Shown here one piece after another: positions 14,537 through 22,677 of a stretch of 31,982 nt of DNA. Position numbers and translations under genes: made by a program. The notes beneath the pieces were generated by a model, which was not told the DNA's origin, searched no databases, and saw only the letters and a list, made by a program, of their open reading frames with translations. The stretch spans positions 1-31,982 of the forward strand of contig CAMDKD010000032.1 of assembly GCA_945901125.1 (NCBI GenBank). Reading direction: 5' to 3'. The stretch's first letter is position 1. Every line of letters begins with the position of its first letter. The DNA comes from Bordetella parapertussis (GTDB lineage: Bacteria; Pseudomonadota; Gammaproteobacteria; Burkholderiales; Burkholderiaceae_C).

Positions 14537-16042
14537 TCAGGCCCGGCTGCGTGTCAGCGGGCTGAGTTTGCGCCAAGGCAGATCGCCGGGGTCGGCAGCC
14601 ATTGGGCCCATGGCTTTGGCCACCAGCACTTGGCTGGCCATAGGTTCGAAATCTGCGCGGAAATGGTTGGAGCTCTTAAGCACAATGATTTTCATCGCCT
14701 CCGGCGTGATGCCAAGTATGCGCAGCATTTCGCGGTCCAGCAGTTGCGCCTTGCCGCTGACCACCGCGACCAGCACACCGTCTATCTCCAGACAAGCGCT
14801 GACGCCGAGTTGACTGGTCATGCCGCGCATCATCGGGCCTTTCAATACGCAACGCCCATCGCTCACCGCCAGCACACGGGCACGCGCCGCCACAGGCGCA
14901 TCGCTCATGCCTTCATAAGTAGGCACGGATACGCCTAGCACCACGTCAATCAAGGCCCCGGCACCGGCGGCAAACGCCATGGCCGCCACCTCGGGGTGGT
15001 ACATCAAGCCTAGCGCCACCGCAGCGGGGAAACGTCGGCCTGCGCCTTGTTGCAACAAGGCGTGCAACATGCCGGTGGTGTTGCTGTCACCGCCTGCGCC
15101 GGGGTTGTCTTGGGTATCTGCAATCAGCACCGGGCGCTGGTGTTGTTCGGCCAATGCCAATGCCTGCGTCACGGCTTGGCGTGCATCTAAGAATTCCATG
15201 CGCCATTGCTCTGGTGGTGCAGCCAGTTGATGCAAACCGTCTGCGGCGGCCCGGGCATGTTGCGGATGCTCTGCATAAGACCATAACACCGGCGCGCATT
15301 CTTCAAAATCTGCTGCTGCAAAGCCCATGCAAAAACTCGACACGCTGCCATGCTCAGTGTCGATGTCCGCCATGGCGGCATACATGTCTTTGGCAGGTTG
15401 CAACCAGGTCGATTGCGCGTTCAGCGAAATCAAATAAGGCAAGCGATGCACCGTCAACGCCTCGCGCCGACCCAAACGCAAACGGCGTTGCAGCAATTCG
15501 GCTGCGCGCTCGCCGGTCTCGGCCATGTCTACGTGCGGGTAGGTGCGGTAAGCCACCAATGCATCGGCAATGCTCAACATGCGTCGGGTCACGTTGGCGT
15601 GCAAATCCAAACTCGCCACCAATGGCATGTTGTCACCTATCAAGTCGCGCACCCGCGCCAGCAATTCGCCTTCGGCATCGTCGGCGTGTTCGGCCACCGC
15701 TGCGCCATGCAAGTCGAGATAGACCGCATCAATGCCTTGTGACAGCGCTTGCTTCAAATCCTGCAACAGGTCAGTGGCGATGCGCTCGAACGCATCACGC
15801 GTGACGTAAGAAGACGGACTGGCACCGGCCCACACAGAAGGCCACAACTGCCAGCGATGGCGCTTGGCGGCATCTATGAATCCGCCGACGGGAATATTCA
15901 CGCCGGTGAACTGCGACTGCATGGCCTGTCCGCGTATGTAAGCAGGAAACGCATCGCCCCGGTTGAACGCCGCCCAATCGGCCAGGCTGGGCGCAAACGT
16001 GTTGGTCTCGTGCTGAAACCCGGCGATAAAAACCCGGGTCAT
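14537..16042 (-). CDS. M81 family metallopeptidase (MlrC-like)
   Basis: This 501-residue protein belongs to the DUF1485/MlrC group. It opens FIAGFQHETNTFAP (5-18), the family's hallmark with His11 and Glu12. DLHGAAVAEH (110-119), SLDLHANVTRRM (Asp146, His148) and RTYPHVDMAETG (His170) supply the residues expected to bind zinc. The C-terminal domain begins about residue 300 (LIADTQDNPGAGGDSNTTG). MlrC itself opens linear peptides derived from microcystin, but most family members have no known substrate. It overlaps the ATPase gene by 4 bp (ATGA) and is followed 12 bp later by an amidase, so it should act on what the transporter brings in. Confidence 0.9.
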   Translation of the reverse strand: MTRVFIAGFQHETNTFAPSLADWAAFNRGDAFPAYIRGQAMQSQFTGVNIPVGGFIDAAKRHRWQLWPSVWAGASPSSYVTRDAFERIATDLLQDLKQALSQGIDAVYLDLHGAAVAEHADDAEGELLARVRDLIGDNMPLVASLDLHANVTRRMLSIADALVAYRTYPHVDMAETGERAAELLQRRLRLGRREALTVHRLPYLISLNAQSTWLQPAKDMYAAMADIDTEHGSVSSFCMGFAAADFEECAPVLWSYAEHPQHARAAADGLHQLAAPPEQWRMEFLDARQAVTQALALAEQHQRPVLIADTQDNPGAGGDSNTTGMLHALLQQGAGRRFPAAVALGLMYHPEVAAMAFAAGAGALIDVVLGVSVPTYEGMSDAPVAARARVLAVSDGRCVLKGPMMRGMTSQLGVSACLEIDGVLVAVVSGKAQLLDREMLRILGITPEAMKIIVLKSSNHFRADFEPMASQVLVAKAMGPMAADPGDLPWRKLSPLTRSRA

Positions 16043-17637
16043 ACCTGGGCCCCGGGCACACTGGCCAACAGCGCCTGCGTGTACGCATGTTGCGGCTTGG
16101 CGTAAAGGGATGCAGTAAGTCCGTGTTCAACGATCTGTCCTTTGTGCATGACGATGACGCTGTCGCAGAGTTGCGCGGCGACGCGCAAATCGTGGGTGAT
16201 GAACAGCAGTCCCAGACCCATGCTTTGCTGCACCTCGCGCAGCAAATCCAAAATCTGCGCTTGCACCGACACGTCTAGCGCACTCACCGCTTCATCGGCC
16301 ACCAGCACATCGGGTTGACAAGCGAGTGCGCGCGCCAAAGCAATGCGTTGGCGTTGACCGCCGCTGAACTGGCTGGGGTAACGCTCCCAGGCGTTGGCAG
16401 GCAAGCCGGTTTGCGCCAGCAGCGCCTGGCCGCGCGCTTGCGCTTGATCTGCGTTCAAACCGAAATTGCGCGCGCCTTCCATGATGGATTCGCCGACACG
16501 CATGCGCGGGTTCAAGGAGCGGTTCGGGTCTTGAAACACCACCTGTATGCGATGGCGCAAAGGCCGCAATTGGGCCTCGGCCATGGCTGCGATATTGTCA
16601 TTGCCCCAAAAAATACCGCCGCTGTCCGGGTCGATCAAACGCAGCACGCAACGCGCCAGCGTGGACTTGCCCGAACCCGATTCGCCGACGATGCCCAGGG
16701 TTTCACCGGCGCGCAATGCAAGCCCGGCGTTGGCTAAAGCATCGGTGCGCCGCACCGTGCCCCAGCCTTCGCGGCTGACATAGGTTTTACGCAAAGCCTG
16801 AACCCGCAACACCGGCGGCGTGTCAGCCACCGCACGCGGCGCAGGCGGCGTCATGCCGGGCACGGCCGCCAGCAACTGGCGCGTGTAATCGGCCTGCGGT
16901 CGCTGCAACACCTGCTCACGCTCGCCCTGCTCGACTTGCACGCCGCGGTGCATCACCAACACCCGGTCGGCGATGTCGGCCACCACGCCCATGTCGTGTG
17001 TGATGAACAACACCGCCGTGCCGCTGTCTTGCTGCAACTGCTTGATCAATTTCAAAATCTCTTGCTGCGTGGTCACGTCCAACGCCGTCGTCGGCTCGTC
17101 GCAAATCAGCAGCGCCGGCTTCAACACCATGGCCATGGCAATCACAATCCGCTGGCGTTGCCCGCCGCTGAGTTGGTGCGGGTAACTGTCTATCATGCGC
17201 TGCGGCTCGGGCAGACGCACCTGTTGCATGATCTGCAACACGGCCTCACGCCTTCGGGTTGGCGGCCAATCGGTGTGACAGCGCAGCACCTCCTCAATTT
17301 GTTCGCCGCAACGCATCACCGGGTTGAGCGCGGTCATTGGTTCTTGAAACACCATGCCCATGGCGCGCCCGCGCAAGCCGCGCATGCGCTCTGCACTTGC
17401 GTTCAGCAAAGATTCGTTTTGCAGATGAACACTGCCTGCGGTGACGCGCAACTCACGCGCCAGCAATCCCATGACCGCCATGGCCAGCACCGACTTGCCC
17501 GAACCCGATTCACCGACCACGCACAAAGTTTCACCTGCGTTCAGCGTCAGGGAAATATTCTGCAAAGCATGGCTGCGGTCGGCTCCGGCTGGCAGGGCTA
17601 CAGAAAGATTGTTCACACATAAAACAGGCGTGCTCAT
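16039..17637 (-). CDS. Peptide/oligopeptide ABC transporter, double ATP-binding protein
   Basis: This 532-residue protein is a tandem DppD-DppF-type fusion that should power import of a peptide-like solute. ATPase 1 has Walker A GESGSGKS at 42-49, signature LSGGQRQRI at about 156 and Walker B LLICDEP at about 176. ATPase 2 has GESGSGKS at 318-325, FSGGQRQRI and VLVADEAVSALD. Both halves keep Walker A, signature and the catalytic Glu, so both sites look active. The oligopeptide-transporter C-terminal extension is present after each domain (DYTRQLLAAVPG, HAYTQALLASVPG). The start shares one base with the dppC-like stop (TGATG), and its end overlaps the M81 gene. Confidence 0.94.
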   Translation of the reverse strand: MSTPVLCVNNLSVALPAGADRSHALQNISLTLNAGETLCVVGESGSGKSVLAMAVMGLLARELRVTAGSVHLQNESLLNASAERMRGLRGRAMGMVFQEPMTALNPVMRCGEQIEEVLRCHTDWPPTRRREAVLQIMQQVRLPEPQRMIDSYPHQLSGGQRQRIVIAMAMVLKPALLICDEPTTALDVTTQQEILKLIKQLQQDSGTAVLFITHDMGVVADIADRVLVMHRGVQVEQGEREQVLQRPQADYTRQLLAAVPGMTPPAPRAVADTPPVLRVQALRKTYVSREGWGTVRRTDALANAGLALRAGETLGIVGESGSGKSTLARCVLRLIDPDSGGIFWGNDNIAAMAEAQLRPLRHRIQVVFQDPNRSLNPRMRVGESIMEGARNFGLNADQAQARGQALLAQTGLPANAWERYPSQFSGGQRQRIALARALACQPDVLVADEAVSALDVSVQAQILDLLREVQQSMGLGLLFITHDLRVAAQLCDSVIVMHKGQIVEHGLTASLYAKPQHAYTQALLASVPGAQV

Positions 17638-18515
17638 CAGCCCACCCGCTTGGCAAATTTGGGGTCAAGCACATCGCGCAAACCGTCGCCCAGTAAATTG
17701 ATGGCCAGCACGGTGGGCACCAAAAACAACGCCGGGAACAACACATTGCCCGGCTGTATGCTGAACTGCACTCGGCCCTCGGCCATGATGTTGCCCCAGG
17801 TCGGCACATCCGGCGGCAAACCCAGTCCCAGAAAACTCAGAATGGCTTCGGTCAGCACCGCCGACGCCGCCACAAACGTGCCTTGCACCAACAGCGGCGC
17901 CATGGCGTTGGGCAGGATGTGCCGCCACAAAATCACCGCTGTCGGCGTAGCCAATGCGCGCGCGGCTTCCACATAGGCTTCTTCGCGCAGACTGAGTACC
18001 AGCGAGCGCACCAGGCGCGTGACGCGTGGCACCTCGGGAATGGCAATCGCCACCACCACCGTCGCCACATTCGCCCCCAGCACCGCCACCAGTGCAATCG
18101 CCAACAACACCGCAGGTATGGCCATGAGGCCATCCATGAAGCGCATCAACACCGCGTCGACGCGACGGAAATAACCGGCCAACATGCCACACAAACCACC
18201 GAGCGACAGCGCCAGCAAAGACGTGCAAATGCCGACCACCAGCGAGATGCGCCCACCAAACATGACGCGGCTGTAGACATCGCGACCGAAGTTGTCCGTG
18301 CCCAGCCAAAACGTGTGTTGCACCACGCTGCCGTCGGGCAAATTGAAAGCGCCGGATTTGCCTGCGGCTTGGTTAATCACATTCGCGTCCATGGCCGCCG
18401 GGTCTACCGTGCCCAACCAAGGCGCGGCCAGTGACAACAACAGCACAAACAGCAACACTGCTGCGCCAAAGCGCACCGAGCCGTGGTCCCATAAACGTTG
18501 GTTCAGCGTGGCCAT
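17637..18515 (-). CDS. Peptide ABC transporter permease (DppC/OppC type)
   Basis: This 292-residue inner-membrane permease has a DppC-type N-terminal segment with one membrane helix (FGAAVLLFVLLLSLAAPWLG), a periplasmic loop HTFWLGTDNFGRDVYSRVMFGGRISL, and about five further helices. The EAA loop that contacts the ATPase is visible as EAYVEAARALATPTAVILWRHILPN. The end of the protein (GDGLRDVLDPKF) is standard for the family. The open frame extends further upstream, but the ATG at 18515 starts the family-like sequence and shares one base with the preceding gene's stop, a typical coupled start. Confidence 0.93.
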   Translation of the reverse strand: MATLNQRLWDHGSVRFGAAVLLFVLLLSLAAPWLGTVDPAAMDANVINQAAGKSGAFNLPDGSVVQHTFWLGTDNFGRDVYSRVMFGGRISLVVGICTSLLALSLGGLCGMLAGYFRRVDAVLMRFMDGLMAIPAVLLAIALVAVLGANVATVVVAIAIPEVPRVTRLVRSLVLSLREEAYVEAARALATPTAVILWRHILPNAMAPLLVQGTFVAASAVLTEAILSFLGLGLPPDVPTWGNIMAEGRVQFSIQPGNVLFPALFLVPTVLAINLLGDGLRDVLDPKFAKRVG

Positions 18516-19468
18516 CAGTGACGAATCCTCGGGTCCAGCCAGACATAGCTGGTGTCGACCAGCAAATTGATCAGCACATAGCTGAGCGAAAACAACAACA
18601 CCAGGCCTTGTATGACGGGGAAGTCGCGGTTCAACACCGCGTCTACGGTCAAGGAGCCTAAGCCGGGAATCGCAAACACGGTTTCGGTCACCACCACGCC
18701 GCCGATCAGCAAAGCCACGCCTATACCGACCACAGTGACGATGGGCACGGCGGCATTCGCTAATGCATGGCGAACCAGCACCGTGCGCTCGGCCAGACCT
18801 TTGGCGCGCGCGGTGCGTATGAAATCTTCTTGCAAAGCCTCGGACACACTGGCGCGGGTGATGCGCGCGATCAGCGCGACATAAACGGTGGACAAGGTCA
18901 GCCACGGCAGTATGAGCTGACGCATCCACGCCCAAGTGCCTTGCGACTGCGCGCCAGTGAAGGGCTTATAGCCTTGCACCGGCAGCCATTGCAATTGCAT
19001 GGCGAAAACATAAATCAGCAGGTAGGCGATGACAAACACCGGCACCGAAAACCCGGCGACTGAAAACGCCGACAAGCCCCGGTCCAGCCAACCACCCATG
19101 CGCCAGGCAGCCAGACTGCCCAGCGGAACGGCGATGCACACGGCCAGCAGCACCGTGCCCAGCGCCAGCGACAAGGTAGGTTCCACACGCTGTGCCACCA
19201 ATGCAGTGACGGGTTTGCTTAAGTAATACGAATAACCCAAATCGCCTTGCAACACCTGGCCCAGCCACAACACATATTGCGCGGCTATGGGTTTGTCCAA
19301 ACCCATGTGAGCGCGGATATTGGCAATGTCTTCGCTGGTCGCGTTATTGCCGGCGATCACAGCCGCCGGGTCGCCAGGCGCGAGTCGCAGCATGAAAAAC
19401 ACCAGCAGCGACACCACCAGCAACACAGGCAGCACCGCCAGCAGGCGGCGTATCAAAAAGGATCCCAT
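18515..19468 (-). CDS. Peptide ABC transporter permease (DppB/OppB type)
   Basis: This 317-residue inner-membrane permease starts FLIRRLLAVLPVLLVVSLLVFFMLRLAPGDPA, the classic DppB opening with one helix and the LxPGDPA motif. It continues with GLDKPIAAQYVLWLGQVLQGDLGYSYYLSKPV, then several membrane helices. The EAA loop is EDFIRTARAKGLAERTVLVRHALAN, the ATPase contact site. The C-terminal part VLLFSLSYVLINLLVDTSYVWLDPRIR is complete. It starts 1 bp after the solute-binding protein's stop and pairs with the DppC-type permease to form the channel. Confidence 0.94.
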   Translation of the reverse strand: MGSFLIRRLLAVLPVLLVVSLLVFFMLRLAPGDPAAVIAGNNATSEDIANIRAHMGLDKPIAAQYVLWLGQVLQGDLGYSYYLSKPVTALVAQRVEPTLSLALGTVLLAVCIAVPLGSLAAWRMGGWLDRGLSAFSVAGFSVPVFVIAYLLIYVFAMQLQWLPVQGYKPFTGAQSQGTWAWMRQLILPWLTLSTVYVALIARITRASVSEALQEDFIRTARAKGLAERTVLVRHALANAAVPIVTVVGIGVALLIGGVVVTETVFAIPGLGSLTVDAVLNRDFPVIQGLVLLFSLSYVLINLLVDTSYVWLDPRIRH

Positions 19469-19469
19469 G

Positions 19470-21065
19470 TCAGCGCTTGGCCAGCCCCCACATCACCGGT
19501 ATGCCTGCGGTTTGCAGCAGGCCGCTGACGTTGTTGCGCAGCACGGTCGGGTTACGGTATTCGCCCAGCGGCACATAAGCTGCAGTTTCAAACACCAGGG
19601 CTTGTATTTCAAAGGCGATTTTTTTCTGCTCAGCGCCTTCGTGGGCACGCGCGAATTTGGCTTTCAATTCTTCGATGCGCGGCTCGTCCTGCCAGCCGAA
19701 CCAGCCGGTCGCGCCCTTGGCGTTCAACATGGCGCTGGTCAAGGGGCTGTCAATATCGCCCGCGCTCCAAGTGGTGAAAAACATGTTCCAACCGCCTTGG
19801 GTTGGCGGGTCTTTTTTGGCGCGCCGCGCCACCAGCGAAGCCCAGTCCATTTGCTGCAAATCGACCTTGAAACCGGCTGCTTCCAATTGCTGTTTGGCTA
19901 CCAGCGGCAGTTTGGTGATGGCCGATAAATCGGTGGGTCGCATCATCACAATCGGCGTGCCGTCGTAACCGGCTTCTTTCAATAATTCACGCGCCCTGGC
20001 CGGATTCGCCAGGCCGGTGAAGCTGTGCGTGTTTTCATCGGCAAACTTGGAACTGCATGGGTAAATGCTGCGGCACAAGCGGCCCAACTCGGGCACGCCG
20101 ACCTGGGTGTTGATGAAAGCCTGCTGGCCGATGGCCAGCATGCCGGCCTGGCGGATTTTCGGGTTGTTGAACGGTGGGTGTATGTGGTTGAAACGCATGA
20201 TGTACTGAAAGCCCGACGGCGCGAAATCGTCTATCTTGACCCCGGCGGTTTTCTTCAGCGTCTCGTATTGCTCGAAGCTGGGTTGTTCGACCATGTCGAC
20301 TTCACCGGCGACGATGGCATTGAACTGGGTTTGCGGGTCGCGGATGATGACCCATTCCACGCGGTCGAAGTTCACCGGCCTGCCGCCTGCCAGCCCGCTA
20401 GGTGCTTCTGTGCGCGACACGTATTTGGTGTTGCGCTCGTACACCGCCACCGAGCCGGGTTTGAATTCGTCAGGTTTGAAAATAAACGGGCCCGAGCCTA
20501 TGTGTTCTTTGATTTGCTCGGTGCCGGGCGTGGCCGCGATGCGTGCCGGCATGATGAAAGGCACATTCGAAGAGGCTTTGCCTAAAGCCTCCAGCACGAT
20601 GGCGCAAGGCTCTTTGAGCACCATGCGAAACGTGTTCGCGTCCGGCGTTTCCAGCTTGTCCACGAACGCAAACAACACACCGCCCATGGTGTCGCGACTG
20701 GCCCAGCGCTTGAGCGAAGCCGCCACGTCTTCGCTGGTCACGGGCTTGCCGTCGTGAAACGCCAAACCGCTGCGCAGCTTGAAGGTCCAGACCTTGCCGT
20801 CTTTGCTGGTGCTGTGGCTTTGCACCATTTGCGGCTGGATTTTTCCTTTGGCATCCTCGGAAAACAAAGTGTCGTAAATCATGTAGCCATGGTTGCGCGT
20901 CACGTAAGCCGTGGTCCAGATCGGGTCCAGCACCGCCAGGTTGGCATGCGGCACAAATCGAAAAACTTTGTTGGCAGGCACGGCGTTTTGCGCCTGCACT
21001 TGAACAGAAAAACCAGCGGCCAAAGCCGTGGCGGCCATGGCTTGTACAAACAAACGGCGTGTCAT
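19470..21065 (-). CDS. Family 5 extracellular solute-binding protein (peptide/amide uptake)
   Basis: This 531-residue periplasmic receptor should capture the ligand for the adjacent transporter. The N-terminus MTRRLFVQAMAATALAAG matches a Tat signal (T-R-R-L-F), with likely cleavage after VQA at residue 25. The SBP_bac_5 pattern follows: LDPIWTTAYVTRNHGYMIYDTLF, KVWTFKLRSGLAFHDGKPVTSEDVAASLKRW and GSGPFIFKPDEFKPG. A good Shine-Dalgarno AAGGGGAA precedes the ATG. It is the first gene of the operon that carries the permeases, ATPase, M81 peptidase and amidase. Ligand identity cannot be read from sequence; dipeptides, glutathione, nickel and many amides are all bound by this family. Confidence 0.93.
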   Translation of the reverse strand: MTRRLFVQAMAATALAAGFSVQVQAQNAVPANKVFRFVPHANLAVLDPIWTTAYVTRNHGYMIYDTLFSEDAKGKIQPQMVQSHSTSKDGKVWTFKLRSGLAFHDGKPVTSEDVAASLKRWASRDTMGGVLFAFVDKLETPDANTFRMVLKEPCAIVLEALGKASSNVPFIMPARIAATPGTEQIKEHIGSGPFIFKPDEFKPGSVAVYERNTKYVSRTEAPSGLAGGRPVNFDRVEWVIIRDPQTQFNAIVAGEVDMVEQPSFEQYETLKKTAGVKIDDFAPSGFQYIMRFNHIHPPFNNPKIRQAGMLAIGQQAFINTQVGVPELGRLCRSIYPCSSKFADENTHSFTGLANPARARELLKEAGYDGTPIVMMRPTDLSAITKLPLVAKQQLEAAGFKVDLQQMDWASLVARRAKKDPPTQGGWNMFFTTWSAGDIDSPLTSAMLNAKGATGWFGWQDEPRIEELKAKFARAHEGAEQKKIAFEIQALVFETAAYVPLGEYRNPTVLRNNVSGLLQTAGIPVMWGLAKR

Positions 21066-21144
21066 GAATTTCCCCTTGGGCCCGCAGGCGGCTACATTTC
21101 AAACTCAGCTTCAATATAAACGAATTCATTCAGGTGCCCTACCC
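21066..21144. promoter_or_regulatory. Divergent promoter region between transporter operon and amidase
   Basis: These 79 bp separate two divergent starts and must hold promoters for both, the solute-binding protein to the left and the amidase to the right. The middle (about 21100-21130) is AT-rich (CAATATAAACGAATTCATT), which suits -10 boxes. I cannot fix individual boxes. A shared regulator could act here, but no clear dyad was seen and no regulator gene is adjacent. Confidence 0.45.
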
Positions 21145-22572
21145 ATGGCTATTCACCAACTCAGTGCATTGCAATTGTCTGCCGCTATTCACCGGCGCGA
21201 ATTTTCCAGCCGCGAGGTGATGCAGGCCTTTTTGCAGCGCATCGCGTCCATGAACCCTCAAGCCAATGCCATCGTCAATTTGCAAGATACCGGCCTGCTG
21301 CTCAAGCAGGCTGAGGCTTGCGACGCTGAACTCGCCCTGGGTGATTCACGCGGCTGGTTGCACGGCATACCGCTTGCGTTCAAGGATTTGATAGACGTGG
21401 CTGGTATTCCCACCACCGGCGGCTCGCCCCTTTTGAAAAACAATATTCCGGCGCATGACGCGTTGCTGGTGCAACGCATGAAAGCTGCGGGCGGCATCGT
21501 CATTGGCAAAACCAATACGCCCGAATGGGGTCTGGGCTCACACACTTTCAACCCGGTGTTCGGCGCTACGCCTAATGCTTACAACCCGGCATTCACTGCG
21601 GGCGGCAGCAGCGGCGGCGCGGCTGTCGCACTGGCGCTGCGCTTACTGCCGCTGGCCGACGGCTCGGATTTCATGGGCAGTTTGCGCAACCCGGCGGGTT
21701 GGAACAATGTCTTTGGCATGCGCCCCTCGCAAGGCCGTGTCCCGTCATTTCCGGTGAACGACGTCTGGGTCAGCCAGCTCAGCACCGACGGCCCGATGGC
21801 CCGTCATGTCGCCGATCTGGCGCGACTGTTGGAAACCATGGCCGGGTATGACACGCGCGCGCCGCTGTCCTTGGCCGGTTTGCCGCCGGGCTGGTCCTCG
21901 CAGTTACAGCCCAAGGTCAAAGGCTTGCGCATAGGCTGGCTGGGCGATTTGAACGGCTATTTGCCCATGGAGAACGGTGTATTGCAGGCTTGCGAAACCG
22001 GCTTGCAGCGCTTGACCGACTTGGGCGCGCATGTAGAACCTGTGTCGCCGAATTTCTCGCCACCAGCGGTGTGGCAGACCTGGCTGGCCTGGCGGCGGGT
22101 GCTGACCGCGTCGCGCATCGCGCCCATGGTGTCGCGCGGGCGCGATCAGGTCAAGCCCGAAGCCCTGTGGGAGTTTGACCAGGCTGCCGGCATGACCGCC
22201 ACGGATTTTTTGACCGCCAGTACCGAGCGCAGCGCGTTTTACCAACACATGCTGGACTTGCTCAGCCGGTTTGACGTGCTGGTGTTGCCGAGTGCGCAGG
22301 TGTGGCCGTTTGCCATAGGCATGCGCTGGCCCGAAGTGATTGAGACCCCAAACGGGCCGAGACACATGGACACTTACCACCGCTGGATGGAAGTGACGCT
22401 GTACGCCAGCCTGGCCGGTCTGCCCGCTTTAAATGTGCCTTGCGGTTTCAATACCCAGGGACTGCCCATGGGCATGCAACTCATCGGCCAGCCGCGCGGG
22501 GACGTGGCGTTGTTGGAAACCGGCTTGGCCTATGAAGAAGCCGTAGGCGATTGGTTGGCGGTGTTGCCTTGA
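21145..22572 (+). CDS. Amidase-signature family amidase, divergent to transporter operon
   Basis: This 475-residue enzyme has the complete triad: Lys80 in LAFKDLIDVAG, Ser155 in TAGGSSGGAA and Ser179, 24 residues later, in FMGSLRNPAGW. HGIPLAFKDLIDVAG and NVPCGFNTQGLPMGMQLIG are further family blocks. An in-frame extension reaches back to 21028, but it would overlap the solute-binding gene's start; the ATG at 21145 follows CAGGTG and begins the family-like sequence. It is divergent from the operon that carries another amidase. Its last 139 codons (from Gln335 on) are repeated at 27731-28146 with 15 base differences. Confidence 0.93.
   Translation: MAIHQLSALQLSAAIHRREFSSREVMQAFLQRIASMNPQANAIVNLQDTGLLLKQAEACDAELALGDSRGWLHGIPLAFKDLIDVAGIPTTGGSPLLKNNIPAHDALLVQRMKAAGGIVIGKTNTPEWGLGSHTFNPVFGATPNAYNPAFTAGGSSGGAAVALALRLLPLADGSDFMGSLRNPAGWNNVFGMRPSQGRVPSFPVNDVWVSQLSTDGPMARHVADLARLLETMAGYDTRAPLSLAGLPPGWSSQLQPKVKGLRIGWLGDLNGYLPMENGVLQACETGLQRLTDLGAHVEPVSPNFSPPAVWQTWLAWRRVLTASRIAPMVSRGRDQVKPEALWEFDQAAGMTATDFLTASTERSAFYQHMLDLLSRFDVLVLPSAQVWPFAIGMRWPEVIETPNGPRHMDTYHRWMEVTLYASLAGLPALNVPCGFNTQGLPMGMQLIGQPRGDVALLETGLAYEEAVGDWLAVLP
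22147..22562 (+). repeat. Direct repeat copy 1: amidase 3' end
   Basis: This 416-bp segment inside the intact amidase matches 27731-28146 in the same orientation with no gaps (constant offset 5584). I counted 15 mismatches, about 96% identity. Thirteen are synonymous; the two amino-acid changes are Val to Met and Thr to Ala. Similarity stops a few codons before the stop codons, and the 3' flanks are unrelated. Confidence 0.95.
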
Positions 22573-22587
22573 ATAAATGATGCCCCG

Positions 22588-22615
22588 CCCCCTACTTAAG
22601 TAGGGGGGCTTTGGT
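22588..22615 (+). terminator. Palindromic terminator-like hairpin after the amidase
   Basis: CCCCCTACTTAAGTAGGGGG (22588-22607) is a perfect 20-bp palindrome. It begins 15 bp after the amidase stop and is followed by GCTTTGGTT, a weak T-run. This should end amidase transcription before the lipoprotein gene. Confidence 0.6.
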
Positions 22616-22677
22616 TCAATTGCGCTTCACGGCTGTGGCAATGAGAATTTCCGGAGACTTCTGGAAAGGAACACCAC

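Noticed and set aside
21904..22380. 158-codon antisense frame in the amidase
   Set aside because: It is a shadow of the amidase reading frame; its partial repeat at 27584-27964 simply follows from the DNA duplication.
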